A DNA stretch of 12,017 nt from an uncultured Dysosmobacter sp. (GTDB lineage: Bacteria; Bacillota; Clostridia; Oscillospirales; Oscillospiraceae), in NCBI GenBank assembly GCA_934504065.1, contig CAKSVQ010000062.1, positions 1 through 12,017 on the forward strand, in the 5' to 3' direction. The position numbers and the translations under genes are program-made. Positions 6,332 to 12,017 of this stretch are shown here, piece by piece (positions within the stretch are counted from its first letter, which is position 1; each line of letters starts with the position of its first letter). The notes under the pieces are model-generated. The model did not search any database. It worked only from the letters and a program-made list of their open reading frames with translations, and was not told the DNA's origin.

Positions 6332-6415
6332 ATGTTTACGCTTAACACCTGCATCGTCGCCTTCGCCATCCTCGCCGTCAACAGCTACTACGGCTTCGCT
6401 GATATCCGGGGGTAA
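6332..6415 (+). CDS. 27-aa hydrophobic microprotein, copy 2
   Basis: Paralogue of the preceding microprotein with exactly the same length. It starts MFTLNTC, keeps AFAILAVN and the G-x-x-D-x-R pattern near the end (YYGFADIRG), and again offers one short membrane helix with aromatic residues at the distal interface. Substitutions are mostly conservative (Leu/Ile, Leu/Val, Trp/Tyr, Phe/Tyr). Its ribosome site is AAAGGAAA, about 7 nt before the ATG. It lies 66 nt after copy 1, with an AT-rich spacer that contains TTTTTATCAAC, also found inverted in the operon leader. Existence is well supported by the paralogy; function is unknown. Confidence 0.7.
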   Translation: MFTLNTCIVAFAILAVNSYYGFADIRG

Positions 6416-6420
6416 TCATC

Positions 6421-6474
6421 ATGGGTAAATCTCGAAAACGCGCTTTGCGCGGCGACCAAAAACAAAGGGGCTGA
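6421..6474 (+). CDS. Possible 17-aa basic peptide
   Basis: An ATG 5 nt after the stop of microprotein copy 2, with GGGGG about 8 nt upstream, opens a 17-codon frame: MGKSRKRALRGDQKQRG. Seven of 17 residues are Lys or Arg. Its TGA (6472-6474) lies inside the left arm of the terminator stem, so a terminating ribosome would sit on the terminator. There is no homology or paralogue to support it, so it may be a chance frame. Confidence 0.3.
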   Translation: MGKSRKRALRGDQKQRG

Positions 6475-6502
6475 CTCCTCAAGGAATCAGCCCCGTTTCT
6501 TT
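6467..6502. terminator. Bidirectional terminator between convergent units
   Basis: GGGGCTGA (6467-6474) pairs with TCAGCCCC (6487-6494); after one mismatch TCC pairs with GGA around a TCAA loop. The plus strand continues GTTTCTTTTT and the minus strand TTTGTTTTT, so T-rich tails exist on both sides. It can end the microprotein operon from the left and the CadC-like gene at 6520-7131 from the right. Confidence 0.85.
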
Positions 6503-6519
6503 TTGGTTACCGCCGAGAA

Positions 6520-7131
6520 TCAATAGGCTCCCTTTTTAAAACCTAAGGAAGAAAGATTGAGCCACAGCGACTTGAGGAAATGTTTGCCGGCCGACTCTTC
6601 CGGCTGCGCCGACACATCAGCATCGGCTTCTTTCGGAAGTTCAGCCTTTGATACCGTCTCTTTCTTCGCAGGAACTTTCGCCTCGGCAGGCGTCAACATC
6701 GGTTCTGCTTCCGGCATTGCCGTCGTCGTCATTTCTGCCGGTGACGCCGCAGCGGGCGATTCCACACCGTTTGCCGCCGCAAACTCAGCCACCGCCGCCG
6801 TCGGCAATACCGCCACCGATGCCACCAACTGATAGCCGCGTTTCGGAACCGTTCGGATGTAGTCCGCAGCCTCTGCCTTGGGACGACCGCCTCGCAAGTA
6901 CTTTCTCAACTCGAAAATCGACTGCGTCACCACCTGATCCGTCACAAACGTCCGATTCCAGCAGTTATCGACGATTTCCTTACGAGTAACGACCTCGTCG
7001 GCCCGTGACGCAAAGAAACAAAGTAAATCCATCAGGCGAGGCGGTAACACCGTGGCCGTCCCCTCCCGATAAATCTGATTGGTTCGGGGATCCACTTCAA
7101 ATTCGCCGACTTTGAAAAAACTGCCTTCCAT
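6520..7131 (-). CDS. Short CadC-like winged-helix regulator without sensor domain (A)
   Basis: Residues 1-107 form an OmpR/PhoB-type winged-helix domain very close to that of CadC, the activator of cadBA: VGEFEVDPRTNQI, LPPRLMDLLCFFA, VVTQSIFELRKYLR and the wing TVPKRGYQLV. Then comes an Ala/Pro/Glu-rich, probably disordered linker (about 108-180) and a short amphipathic tail (182-203) with LWLNLSSLGFKK, ending in Tyr. E. coli CadC (512 aa) instead has a membrane helix near 159-181 and a periplasmic sensor; neither is here. The stop lies just before the terminator, so this is not a recent truncation. The divergent paralogue at 7546-8124 has the same layout and tail. The ATG is preceded by AAAGG at 8 nt. 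Probable role: control of cadBA or neighbouring genes; the signal input is unknown. Confidence 0.88.
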   Translation of the reverse strand: MEGSFFKVGEFEVDPRTNQIYREGTATVLPPRLMDLLCFFASRADEVVTRKEIVDNCWNRTFVTDQVVTQSIFELRKYLRGGRPKAEAADYIRTVPKRGYQLVASVAVLPTAAVAEFAAANGVESPAAASPAEMTTTAMPEAEPMLTPAEAKVPAKKETVSKAELPKEADADVSAQPEESAGKHFLKSLWLNLSSLGFKKGAY

Positions 7132-7545
7132 AAAAATAGCCTTTATGTCCCCGGCTGCCGTTGCCCCAGAAGGAACCCGCAGGGGAAAACAACAAACGCC
7201 GACGCAAAAAAAGAATGGCGCTGCAATGTACCGCTTTTTTCATTGTACTACACGATATTTGCTTTCCCCTCTCCTTCGGGGAGTTTTAAACCAATTTTCC
7301 TGATAAAGACGTTCCTTCGGCGGTCATCTTTACGGTCATCAGCTTCCGGCGCACCCTCTTGATAAATTTGATTGATCTTATTTTTCCTTTCTGTTTCAAA
7401 ATATTTATACAAAGATGACGCGTCCGTTATGTATCTTGATCCCCGTTTCTTCAGAATGGCTTAATCAGCAAAAGTACCTGCCCTCTGAGGCTCGGCTTTC
7501 TTTCTGACCGCAGACGCCGGTACCCGCCTATTTGAGGCCGTCACT
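7132..7545. promoter_or_regulatory. Divergent control region between the two CadC-like genes
   Basis: These 414 bases have no supportable gene and must carry both divergent promoters. Visible elements: an 8-bp direct repeat CGGTCATC at 7321-7328 and 7333-7340 (12-bp period, close to PhoB-family spacing), an imperfect direct repeat CAATGTAC / CATTGTAC at 7224-7231 and 7241-7248 (17-bp period), and an AT-rich stretch at about 7357-7412 containing TTGATTGATC and TTTATACA, the likeliest promoter area for the rightward gene. CCCC/GGGG around 7266-7280 could form a weak hairpin. No confident -35/-10 pair was found. Confidence 0.45.
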
Positions 7546-8124
7546 ATGAAGAACAATCAGTTCACCGTCGGCGACTGGCATGTTCACGCCGGCACCAACA
7601 CCATTAAACGAAACGGGCGCAGCATTCATCTTCCGCCGCGGATCGTTGACCTGCTCAGTTTTCTTGCGGAAAACGTCGGGGAAGTGGTCTCGCGGGATAT
7701 GCTTGTCAATTCCGTCTGGAACTGTGAAACCATTTCAGACCAAGCCATCACGCAGTGTGTTTCTGAGTTAAGAAAGTTCCTGCGCGACAACCGCCCGGTC
7801 GCCGATACGCCGACTTATATTCAAACCGTCCCCAAACGGGGATACCGATTGGTCTGCCCCGTCACAACGGAGTCCCTCACCGCCGAACATGCACCGGTTG
7901 CGTCTGCCGACGAAGCCGTCGCCGATGAAGCGGGGTCCGCGGACACTCACGACTGCACGCCGCATCGTTTCGGCGCCGTCGCCTGTGCCGCGCCGGACAG
8001 TGCCGTGCACGACGTCCCTGTGCCCGCCACACCGAGAAAAGTCAAGAAAACACAACGGTTCTTCGGTTGGGCACGGTGCCTTTGGCTCAACAAAGTCGAG
8101 CTCGGATTCCGTCAGTGTTATTGA
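7546..8124 (+). CDS. Short CadC-like winged-helix regulator without sensor domain (B)
   Basis: A 192-residue paralogue of the regulator encoded at 6520-7131. Residues 1-107 are a CadC-type winged helix: VGDWHVHAGTNTI, LPPRIVDLLSFLA, AITQCVSELRKFLR and the wing TVPKRGYRLV. A poorly conserved acidic/Ala-rich linker (about 108-165) follows, then a tail (169-192) with RFFGWARCLWLNKVELGFR, ending in Tyr. The tail matches paralogue A (LWLN-x3-LGF-basic, final Tyr) although the linkers have diverged, so the tail is probably functional. No membrane helix or periplasmic domain is present, and only 93 nt separate it from lysS, so no sensor was lost by a simple frameshift here. GAGG before the ATG is a plausible ribosome site. 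It may regulate lysS, cadBA or the microprotein operon; this is untested. Confidence 0.87.
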   Translation: MKNNQFTVGDWHVHAGTNTIKRNGRSIHLPPRIVDLLSFLAENVGEVVSRDMLVNSVWNCETISDQAITQCVSELRKFLRDNRPVADTPTYIQTVPKRGYRLVCPVTTESLTAEHAPVASADEAVADEAGSADTHDCTPHRFGAVACAAPDSAVHDVPVPATPRKVKKTQRFFGWARCLWLNKVELGFRQCY

Positions 8125-8142
8125 CTTACCTTCAACTCTCCA

Positions 8143-8183
8143 GGCACAGAAAACAACATCGCCCGGTTTTCTTTGTCTCTGCC
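8143..8183 (+). other. Hairpin in the leader of lysS
   Basis: AGAAAAC (8148-8154) pairs with GTTTTCT (8166-8172), and outside it GGCA (8143-8146) with TGCC (8180-8183) across a bulge. It falls in the 93-nt gap between regulator B and lysS, 34 nt before the lysS start. It could be a weak terminator or attenuator separating the two genes; the stem is AT-rich and the call is tentative. Confidence 0.3.
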
Positions 8184-8217
8184 ATACGACGGGCTGCTTC
8201 CTTAGGGATGAAACATC

Positions 8218-9738
8218 ATGACCGACAACACCGCTGTACAGAGCGTGCCGACAACCGATAACGATGAGAACCACATCATCGCTGAACGCCGTCAGAAACT
8301 TAACCAGCTTCGGGCCGAAGGTCCGGCCTTCCCCAATGACTTCAAGCGCACGGATCTCTTCGGCGACATTCAGGCTCAGTGGGGGAGCCTTACCGCCGAA
8401 GAGCTGGAAGCAAAAGCGATCGAAGTCGCTGTTTCCGGACGCATGATGCTCAAGCGCGTCATGGGGAAGGCCGCCTTCGCCACCGTTCATGACTTCACCG
8501 GCGACATGCAGTATTTCATCACCCCGGCTGAAGTGGGCGAGGCGGTTTACACTAAATTCAAGACCTGGGACTTAGGCGACATCGTGGCCGCCCGCGGTAC
8601 GCTCTTCCGCACGCATCACGGAGAGCTCTCCATCCGCGTCAAGGAACTGCGCCTGATGACAAAATCCCTGCGCCCGTTGCCCGACAAGCATAAGGGACTG
8701 ACCGATCCGGAACAGTGTTATCGCCAGCGTTACTGCGACCTCATCATCAATCCGGAAAGCCGCCGTCGTTTCGAAAAGCGCTCCCAGATCATCGCGAGCA
8801 TACGAAACTTCATGCAGGATCACCGCTTCATGGAAGTGGAAACGCCGATGCTGCATCCGATCCCCGGCGGCGCCAACGCCCGTCCCTTCATCACGCATCA
8901 CAACGCGCTCGATATGGACATGTATCTGCGTATTGCGCCGGAACTCTATCTAAAGCGTCTGGTCGTCGGCGGTTTTGAACGCGTATTTGAAATCAACCGC
9001 TGTTTCCGAAACGAAGGCATCGACACGCGCCATAACCCGGAATTCACGACGATTGAGTTTTACGGTACTTACTGGACTTACATCGATCAGATGGAATTTA
9101 CGGAAGCATTGCTGCGCCACGTAGCCAAAGAAACTACGGGCAGCGACATCATCAATTACCAGGGAACTGAAATCGACCTCTCCCGACCGTTTGCACGGCT
9201 TACTCAGAAACAGGCGATTCTGAAGTATGCCCCGCAGTACACGGAAGAAAACCTGGATGACGAAGACTTCCTGCGTAAAGAATTGGCGCGCCTCGGTGCG
9301 CCTCAGCCCCAGTGGGCCGGCAAAGCTGCTCTTGTGATGGCCATGTTCGACGAAGTCGCTGAAGCCAAGTTGATTCAGCCGACCTACATCATTGACTATC
9401 CGGTGGAAATCAGTCCTCTCGCCCGTGCTTCTGACGAACATCCCGGCATCACCGAACGCTTTGAGCTTTATATCTTCGGTCGAGAAACCGCCAACGGCTT
9501 CTCAGAATTGAATGATCCCGAAGACCAGGCCCGGCGTTTTCAGGCTCAGGCGGATGCCAAGAGTCAGGGTGACGACGAAGCCATGTATTACGACGATGAC
9601 TTCATCCGTGCTTTGGAATACGGCCTGCCGCCGACCGGCGGGTGCGGCGTCGGTATTGACCGTTTTGTGATGTTGCTCACCAACGCAGCTTCCATCCGCG
9701 ACGTCATGCTCTTCCCGACGCTTCGACAAAACAACTAA
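8218..9738 (+). CDS. lysS: Lysyl-tRNA synthetase, class II (LysS/LysU family)
   Basis: Charges tRNA-Lys with lysine in the cytoplasm. The 506 residues match the E. coli enzymes (505). An OB-fold anticodon-binding domain spans about residues 60-155 ([20 protein letters not shown]). The class II catalytic motifs are present: motif 1 from about 204 ([20 protein letters not shown]), motif 2 at 261-282 (RCFRNEGID ... PEFTTIEFY) and motif 3 from 474 ([16 protein letters not shown], then IRDVMLFP). The ATG at 8218 follows AGGG at 10 nt. The usual betaproteobacterial neighbour prfB is absent here; in E. coli the second, inducible synthetase gene lysU lies beside cadBA, so this copy could be either the housekeeping enzyme or a LysU-like duplicate. 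The sequence alone does not decide. Two terminators end the unit. Confidence 0.96.
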   Translation: MTDNTAVQSVPTTDNDENHIIAERRQKLNQLRAEGPAFPNDFKRTDLFGDIQAQWGSLTAEELEAKAIEVAVSGRMMLKRVMGKAAFATVHDFTGDMQYFITPAEVGEAVYTKFKTWDLGDIVAARGTLFRTHHGELSIRVKELRLMTKSLRPLPDKHKGLTDPEQCYRQRYCDLIINPESRRRFEKRSQIIASIRNFMQDHRFMEVETPMLHPIPGGANARPFITHHNALDMDMYLRIAPELYLKRLVVGGFERVFEINRCFRNEGIDTRHNPEFTTIEFYGTYWTYIDQMEFTEALLRHVAKETTGSDIINYQGTEIDLSRPFARLTQKQAILKYAPQYTEENLDDEDFLRKELARLGAPQPQWAGKAALVMAMFDEVAEAKLIQPTYIIDYPVEISPLARASDEHPGITERFELYIFGRETANGFSELNDPEDQARRFQAQADAKSQGDDEAMYYDDDFIRALEYGLPPTGGCGVGIDRFVMLLTNAASIRDVMLFPTLRQNN

Positions 9739-9740
9739 CC

Positions 9741-9770
9741 GGGGGCTCCTCTTTCCTCCCCCTGTTTTTT
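9741..9770 (+). terminator. First terminator after lysS
   Basis: GGGGG (9741-9745) pairs with CCCCC (9758-9762) around a pyrimidine-rich loop, then TG and six T residues (9765-9770). It starts 2 nt after the lysS stop. Confidence 0.7.
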
Positions 9771-9771
9771 A

Positions 9772-9813
9772 CGGAGCCGGATCCGCTGCATCCGGTCCGG
9801 CTCCGCTTTTTTT
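9772..9813 (+). terminator. Second, stronger terminator after lysS
   Basis: A perfect 10-bp stem, CGGAGCCGGA (9772-9781) with TCCGGCTCCG (9796-9805), is followed by C and seven T residues (9807-9813). Together with the first hairpin it should stop nearly all lysS transcription. The next start codon is only 20 nt past the T-run. Confidence 0.88.
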
Positions 9814-9833
9814 CGGTTTGACGCGGCGTCTTC

Positions 9834-11378
9834 ATGATTTACGAAAACTACGAATTCCCCATTCCGTCCGGCTGCGAGCTGATGAAAGTCAACCGCGGGT
9901 ACTACGTCTACCTTCGGCTCAAAGCCACGGACAAGCCGAAAAAAATTTGCATCGGCCGCTGCAAGTTTTCAGCCGATCAAACCAAAACCCTGATTCCTAA
10001 CACGAATTTTTTCAGACATTTCAATCATCCGCTGCCGCAAAGAACGGCGGTTCGAGTCGCGGGGCGTTCCAGAAAATGTACCGCCGGCGCAACTGACGCC
10101 TTCCTGTGCCGAACCGCACTGCACCTTGCCTGCCGAACGGCAGCCGATCAGCTGAATTTCACCGGCGAATTGTCTCGCCGTCTCGGACAACATAAGGCCG
10201 CAGCCGTTATTGAAGCGGCGATTCAGTCAGCTGCCGATACGTCTTTTTTCAACGGCTCCCCCGCCTCGGTCGTTACACCTTCCGTTTCCTTATTGTGGGC
10301 TTTGACGCCCGAAGTCGCCGAATCGCTGTTTACCTTTGAATCCGACCCTCGGAAAAAAGCTGCCGTTTGCCGTTTTACGCTTCCCGTCTCAGGTACGCCG
10401 CTGGATTATTTTCTCGATATCGACTCCGCTCAACCGCTGGGGTTTGCCGTAGCCGATCGATCTCTCGAATCGGAAGATCCGGACAAACTCCATCCCCTCA
10501 ATACCGTCACGGTTACGGAACCGATCTACCGACAACCTGACGCTGCCGATGTTCTGAAAGGCCCCGATAACGGACAGTTGTTGGTTCCTTTGGCTTATTT
10601 AAACGACGATATCAAGGCTCGGCTGACGGACTTCCGAAGCCAGATCACCCTGCATCCGAATTTAGTTCAGCTGGAAATTTCCGCGACTTACCCGCTCACT
10701 TTTCACGGAATTTCCGGGAGACTGCTTATTCTGTTTAATCGAGAAGCGGATACGCTGCAGTCTTCCGCACTCACTTCGTTACTCATTAAAACCGAAGAAG
10801 AACACCGGCTGAAGAACGACCCTTCTGCCGAAACCTCTGCCGGATTCGGGCCCTTTTTTGAAGCGGCGGTACTTGAAGCTTCCGGTAAAACCGTTTTTCA
10901 GCGCCGCGAGCAAGCCGTTGAAGAGGCCTACCTCACCTGCGGCTGCTCTCTTTTCTTTACGACGGATCCAACGCTTACTCCCATCCAATGCCGGCGTATC
11001 TGTGACGCCTTCCGCACCGTCCGCCGTACGGTCAGCCGATGGGTTCCGGATCTTTTGAATCTGCCGACTTCTTGTCTGTCTTCATTGGAATACGGCTTCA
11101 TGCTGATTCTGCATCTCTCGCTGGTATTCCGCTGGCATTGCGGCTCCCTTCTTCACGATTGGCTGCGCAATAACAGCTGCACGCTTCAGGATGCCCTGGA
11201 CGAACTGTCTCATCTGAAACTGATGCAACAAGAAAACCAATGGGTAATTTTTGATTCCCTAAAACCGTCCGTTCGCAAGCTGATCGAACAACTCCGTCTT
11301 CCCGTGCAATTTATTGCTTCTGCTGACGCCGTTCCCCAAAAACAACCGACCTGGAATAAGGATTCATGCCATGGATAG
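9834..11378 (+). CDS. Transposase-derived protein, probably inactive or domesticated
   Basis: An intact 514-residue frame. The first 65 residues (GYYVYLRLK ... KKICIGRCKF ... LIPNTNFFRHF) resemble the N-terminal domain of IS4/IS1634-type DDE transposases. Later parts also follow their pattern: KKAAVCRF ... SGTPLDYFLD (about residues 180-200), a stretch like the variable insert, then GCSLFFTTDPTLTP and CDAFRTVRRTVSRW at 391-403. The last block sits where these enzymes carry the Y-(2)-R-(3)-E-(6)-K signature, but the catalytic Glu and the Lys are missing in any register, and no clear DDE triad is seen. No flanking inverted repeats were found. The 3' end overlaps the next gene by 8 nt. The start is doubtful: no ribosome site precedes ATG 9834, and ATG 9882 is an alternative. 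No promoter was seen beyond the lysS terminators. Function unknown. Confidence 0.6.
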   Translation: MIYENYEFPIPSGCELMKVNRGYYVYLRLKATDKPKKICIGRCKFSADQTKTLIPNTNFFRHFNHPLPQRTAVRVAGRSRKCTAGATDAFLCRTALHLACRTAADQLNFTGELSRRLGQHKAAAVIEAAIQSAADTSFFNGSPASVVTPSVSLLWALTPEVAESLFTFESDPRKKAAVCRFTLPVSGTPLDYFLDIDSAQPLGFAVADRSLESEDPDKLHPLNTVTVTEPIYRQPDAADVLKGPDNGQLLVPLAYLNDDIKARLTDFRSQITLHPNLVQLEISATYPLTFHGISGRLLILFNREADTLQSSALTSLLIKTEEEHRLKNDPSAETSAGFGPFFEAAVLEASGKTVFQRREQAVEEAYLTCGCSLFFTTDPTLTPIQCRRICDAFRTVRRTVSRWVPDLLNLPTSCLSSLEYGFMLILHLSLVFRWHCGSLLHDWLRNNSCTLQDALDELSHLKLMQQENQWVIFDSLKPSVRKLIEQLRLPVQFIASADAVPQKQPTWNKDSCHG

Positions 11379-12017
11379 TTTATTCATTAATTTAATGATA
11401 ATTACAGGGTTATTGATTGCCGCTGCCTATTTTGCCATGTCGGAAATTGCGCTTGCCGGTTCCCGAAAACTGCGCTTGACCCGTTTAGCCGAAAAAGGCG
11501 ACAAACGAGCCAAAATGGTTCTTTCCCTGAAAGAAAACCCCGGTTCTTTTTTCTCCGTGGTTCAAATCGGCATCAATGCCGTCGCCATCTTAGGCGGCAT
11601 TGTCGGTGAAGCCGCCTTCACCCGTCTCTTTTCCGATTGGTTTCAAGGATTCGTACCACCGGATGCCTTAGAGTCCGTTGCGTTTTCCGCTGCGTTCGTC
11701 ACCGTCACCCTTCTCTTCATCATTTTCGCGGACTTAATCCCAAAGCGAGTAGCCATGACCCGTCCCGAATCCACAGCACTCGGCATGGTTCGACTCATGC
11801 AGTGCTTCATCATTATCTTCAAACCCTTGGTATGGTTGCTCACGGTAACCTCCGGCTGCATCATGAAGCTTCTCGGGATTCCGACCACGACCAAAGAAAA
11901 AATCACCAACGAAGATATTGAAGCCACCGTAGAAGCCGGCGTCGCCGCCGGCATCATTGCTCCGCAGGAACAAACCGCCATTACCAACGTCATGGATTTG
12001 GAAAGCCGCCTCATTCC
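11371..12017 (+). CDS. paeA: CNNM/CorC-like membrane protein, PaeA (YtfL) homologue, 3' end outside window
   Basis: The first 215 codons are present; the frame is open at the window edge. The N-terminal transmembrane domain (DUF21/CNNM) matches E. coli YtfL closely: FAMSEIALAGSRKLRL (21-36), ENPGSFFSVVQIGINAVAIL (55-74), GGIVGEAAF, FADLIPKR (119-126), then EDIEATVEAG at 181-190, leading towards the CBS pair that should follow. About four membrane segments are visible. YtfL, renamed PaeA, protects E. coli and Salmonella against cadaverine and putrescine and is considered a polyamine exporter, which suits a locus that also encodes cadaverine synthesis. AAGGA (11358-11362) is 8 nt before the ATG. 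The start overlaps the end of the transposase-derived gene by 8 nt, implying cotranscription or translational coupling. Family secure; polyamine role inferred by homology. Confidence 0.88.
   Translation, partial: MDSLFINLMIITGLLIAAAYFAMSEIALAGSRKLRLTRLAEKGDKRAKMVLSLKENPGSFFSVVQIGINAVAILGGIVGEAAFTRLFSDWFQGFVPPDALESVAFSAAFVTVTLLFIIFADLIPKRVAMTRPESTALGMVRLMQCFIIIFKPLVWLLTVTSGCIMKLLGIPTTTKEKITNEDIEATVEAGVAAGIIAPQEQTAITNVMDLESRLI

Noticed and set aside
6144..6428. 94-codon plus-strand frame covering both microprotein genes in another frame
   Set aside because: Ser/Pro-rich shadow with no ribosome site; the alternative frames show paralogous proteins with synonymous variation.
7768..8490. 240-codon minus-strand frame across regulator B and lysS
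   Set aside because: Spans two genes with secure homology on the opposite strand, so it is antisense noise.
11643..12014. 123-codon minus-strand frame within the PaeA homologue
   Set aside because: Antisense to the conserved YtfL-like coding sequence; its Met- and Ser-rich composition mirrors the sense gene.
1..12017. CRISPR array, tRNA or rRNA genes, or integrase attachment sites
   Set aside because: No regularly spaced long repeats, tRNA-like cloverleaf or rRNA-like stretches were seen; repeats present are short operator- or terminator-scale elements.

Overview
The window reads as a lysine/cadaverine locus of a Gram-negative proteobacterium. The genes are intact and close to enterobacterial CadB, CadA, PotE, CadC, LysS and YtfL. 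The moderately GC-rich, dense layout and the degenerate transposase-like gene suggest a gut betaproteobacterium of the Sutterella/Parasutterella kind; that placement is inference from gene style, as no taxonomic marker gene is present.

Layout. Positions 1-436 hold the terminator of an upstream gene and an AT-rich control region with a cluster of TCTGA/TCAGA sites. cadB (437-1777, lysine:cadaverine antiporter) and cadA (1871-4006, PLP lysine decarboxylase) form the acid-stress pair, ending in two hairpins. A second APC antiporter of PotE type follows (4246-5571) with its own terminator. After a palindrome-rich leader (5635-5952) comes a run of very small genes: a 64-aa HTH protein (5953-6147), two tandem paralogous 27-aa hydrophobic microproteins (6182-6265, 6332-6415) and a possible 17-aa basic peptide (6421-6474), closed by a bidirectional terminator. 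A minus-strand gene (6520-7131) and a divergent plus-strand gene (7546-8124) encode two short CadC-like winged-helix regulators. Both lack the membrane helix and periplasmic sensor of CadC and share a C-terminal tail, LWLN-x3-LGF ending in Tyr. lysS (8218-9738) follows, closed by two tandem terminators. The last two genes overlap by 8 nt: a 514-aa protein that looks like a decayed or domesticated DDE transposase, and the 5' part of a YtfL/PaeA homologue (11371 to the window edge).

How it fits together. CadA consumes a proton while turning lysine into cadaverine, and CadB exchanges the product for external lysine. PaeA (YtfL) of Escherichia coli and Salmonella is linked to cadaverine/putrescine efflux, so it fits the theme. 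lysS near cadBA recalls the lysU-cadBA neighbourhood of E. coli. No full-length CadC is present. The strongest candidate for something undescribed is the 5.6-8.1 kb segment: HTH protein, twin membrane microproteins and two soluble-looking CadC derivatives with a shared tail. Sequence words in its leader also occur upstream of cadB. A split, multi-component replacement for one-component CadC signalling is possible but unproven. A second notable point is that CadA lacks most residues of the E. coli ppGpp-binding site.
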